6,157 nt of DNA from Desulfuromonadaceae bacterium (GTDB taxonomy: Bacteria > Desulfobacterota > Desulfuromonadia > Desulfuromonadales > Geopsychrobacteraceae): the NCBI GenBank assembly GCA_013138655.1, contig WTCI01000038.1:1-6157 (forward strand). Direction: 5' to 3'. Positions within the stretch are counted from its first letter, which is position 1. Every line of letters begins with the position of its first letter. The notes under the pieces were generated by a model. It was not told the origin of the DNA. It ran no database searches and was given only the letters and a program-made list of their open reading frames with translations. The position numbers and the translations under genes are program-made. Below are positions 5,967-6,157 of the stretch, piece after piece.

Positions 5967-5984
5967 TTATGCAGGGCTGCATAA
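5967..5984. promoter_or_regulatory. 18-bp palindrome, candidate upstream activator sequence for the sigma-54 promoter
   Basis: TTATGCAGGGCTGCATAA has perfect 8-bp arms around GG. It lies about 155 bp upstream of the -24 element, within the 80-200 bp usual for sigma-54 activator sites. A two-base loop argues against an RNA hairpin and neither strand has a T tract immediately after it, so a DNA-binding dyad is the better reading. The protein that binds it is not encoded in the window. Confidence 0.55.
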
Positions 5985-6105
5985 TTGTGTCGGGAGGTGT
6001 TTTTTTCTCGTCCGGATCTGTCGGTTGCCCAGGAGGTTGTCCGAGAATACGAGCCGTAGCGAGAAATCGGCTGTTCGAGGGCAGATTTTCGTAGGTTTGA
6101 GAGCG

Positions 6106-6120
6106 AATAGCACCGCTATT
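6106..6120. repeat. AATAGC-ACC-GCTATT dyad
   Basis: Perfect 6-bp arms with a three-base spacer, sharing half-sites with the dyad at 5867-5877. It lies about 300 bp upstream of the sigma-54 promoter and may instead belong to whatever lies past the right edge. Confidence 0.3.
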
Positions 6121-6157
6121 TGTCGAAAACATACGGAAATATGAACCGATCAGACGG

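Larger units (their letters stand above)
5814..6157. other. 344-nt non-coding upstream region with several dyads
   Basis: No convincing gene is present. Reading frames on both strands give low-complexity, Arg/Pro/Ser-rich translations with no recognisable motif or good ribosome site. The region holds perfect or near-perfect dyads at 5824-5837, 5867-5877, 5941-5953, 5967-5984 and 6106-6120, and a run of seven T at 6000-6006 with no hairpin placed to make it a terminator. It is best read as the activator-binding region of the sigma-54 promoter, perhaps also the 5' flank of a gene beyond the right edge. Confidence 0.6.

Noticed and set aside
5994..6010. Run of seven T (6000-6006) as a terminator
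   Set aside because: The nearest dyad (5967-5984) ends 15 bases before it and has only a two-base loop, so no terminator hairpin abuts the T run.
5744..6094. 116-codon plus-strand frame in the upstream region
   Set aside because: No ribosome site and no protein-like pattern. It overlaps the promoter and dyads, so it is probably a chance open frame.
5695..6132. 145-codon minus-strand frame covering the upstream region and overlapping the start of the P5C dehydrogenase gene
   Set aside because: It has no recognisable motif, no good ribosome site and an erratic composition. It runs through the sigma-54 promoter and into the next gene in another frame.
6141..6157. ATG at 6141 as the start of a divergent gene
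   Set aside because: Only five codons and two bases are visible and the preceding ACGGAAAT is a poor ribosome site. Nothing can be claimed.

Overview
The window is a chromosomal amino-acid catabolism and uptake locus of a Gram-negative bacterium. All five genes lie on the minus strand, so transcription runs from the right edge to the left. The mix of evidence suggests an anaerobically respiring member of the Desulfuromonadales (Geobacter/Desulfuromonas-like): moderately high G+C, separate proline dehydrogenase and P5C dehydrogenase instead of a fused PutA, a near-perfect sigma-54 promoter, and a Sec-exported Liv-type binding protein. The taxon is inference; no marker gene is present.

Layout in transcription order. 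6157-5724 is a 434-base region without a convincing gene. It holds a -24/-12 (sigma-54) promoter at 5813-5798 and several perfect DNA dyads upstream of it, the strongest being an 18-bp palindrome at 5967-5984. 5723-4080 encodes an ALDH4A1/TIGR01236-type L-glutamate gamma-semialdehyde (P5C) dehydrogenase. After an 83-nt gap with a 15-bp hairpin comes a monofunctional proline dehydrogenase (3996-3091). A 182-nt gap with an AT-rich dyad separates this from a periplasmic Leu/Ile/Val-family binding protein (2908-1784). A 178-nt gap follows, with a very stable GC-rich hairpin just after the stop codon, and then the permease genes livH (1605-709) and livM (from 709, running off the left edge). livH and livM overlap by one base. 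The ATPase genes livG and livF would be expected beyond the left edge but cannot be seen.

How the genes fit together. The binding protein and LivH/LivM would import a hydrophobic amino acid. Proline dehydrogenase oxidises proline to P5C and passes electrons to the quinone pool, and the P5C dehydrogenase makes glutamate with NAD+. Co-orientation suggests the importer may serve proline catabolism, but its ligand cannot be read from the sequence. Sigma-54 control implies an activator (enhancer-binding protein) that senses substrate or nitrogen status; none is encoded here.

No tRNA, rRNA, CRISPR array, insertion sequence or other mobile element was seen.
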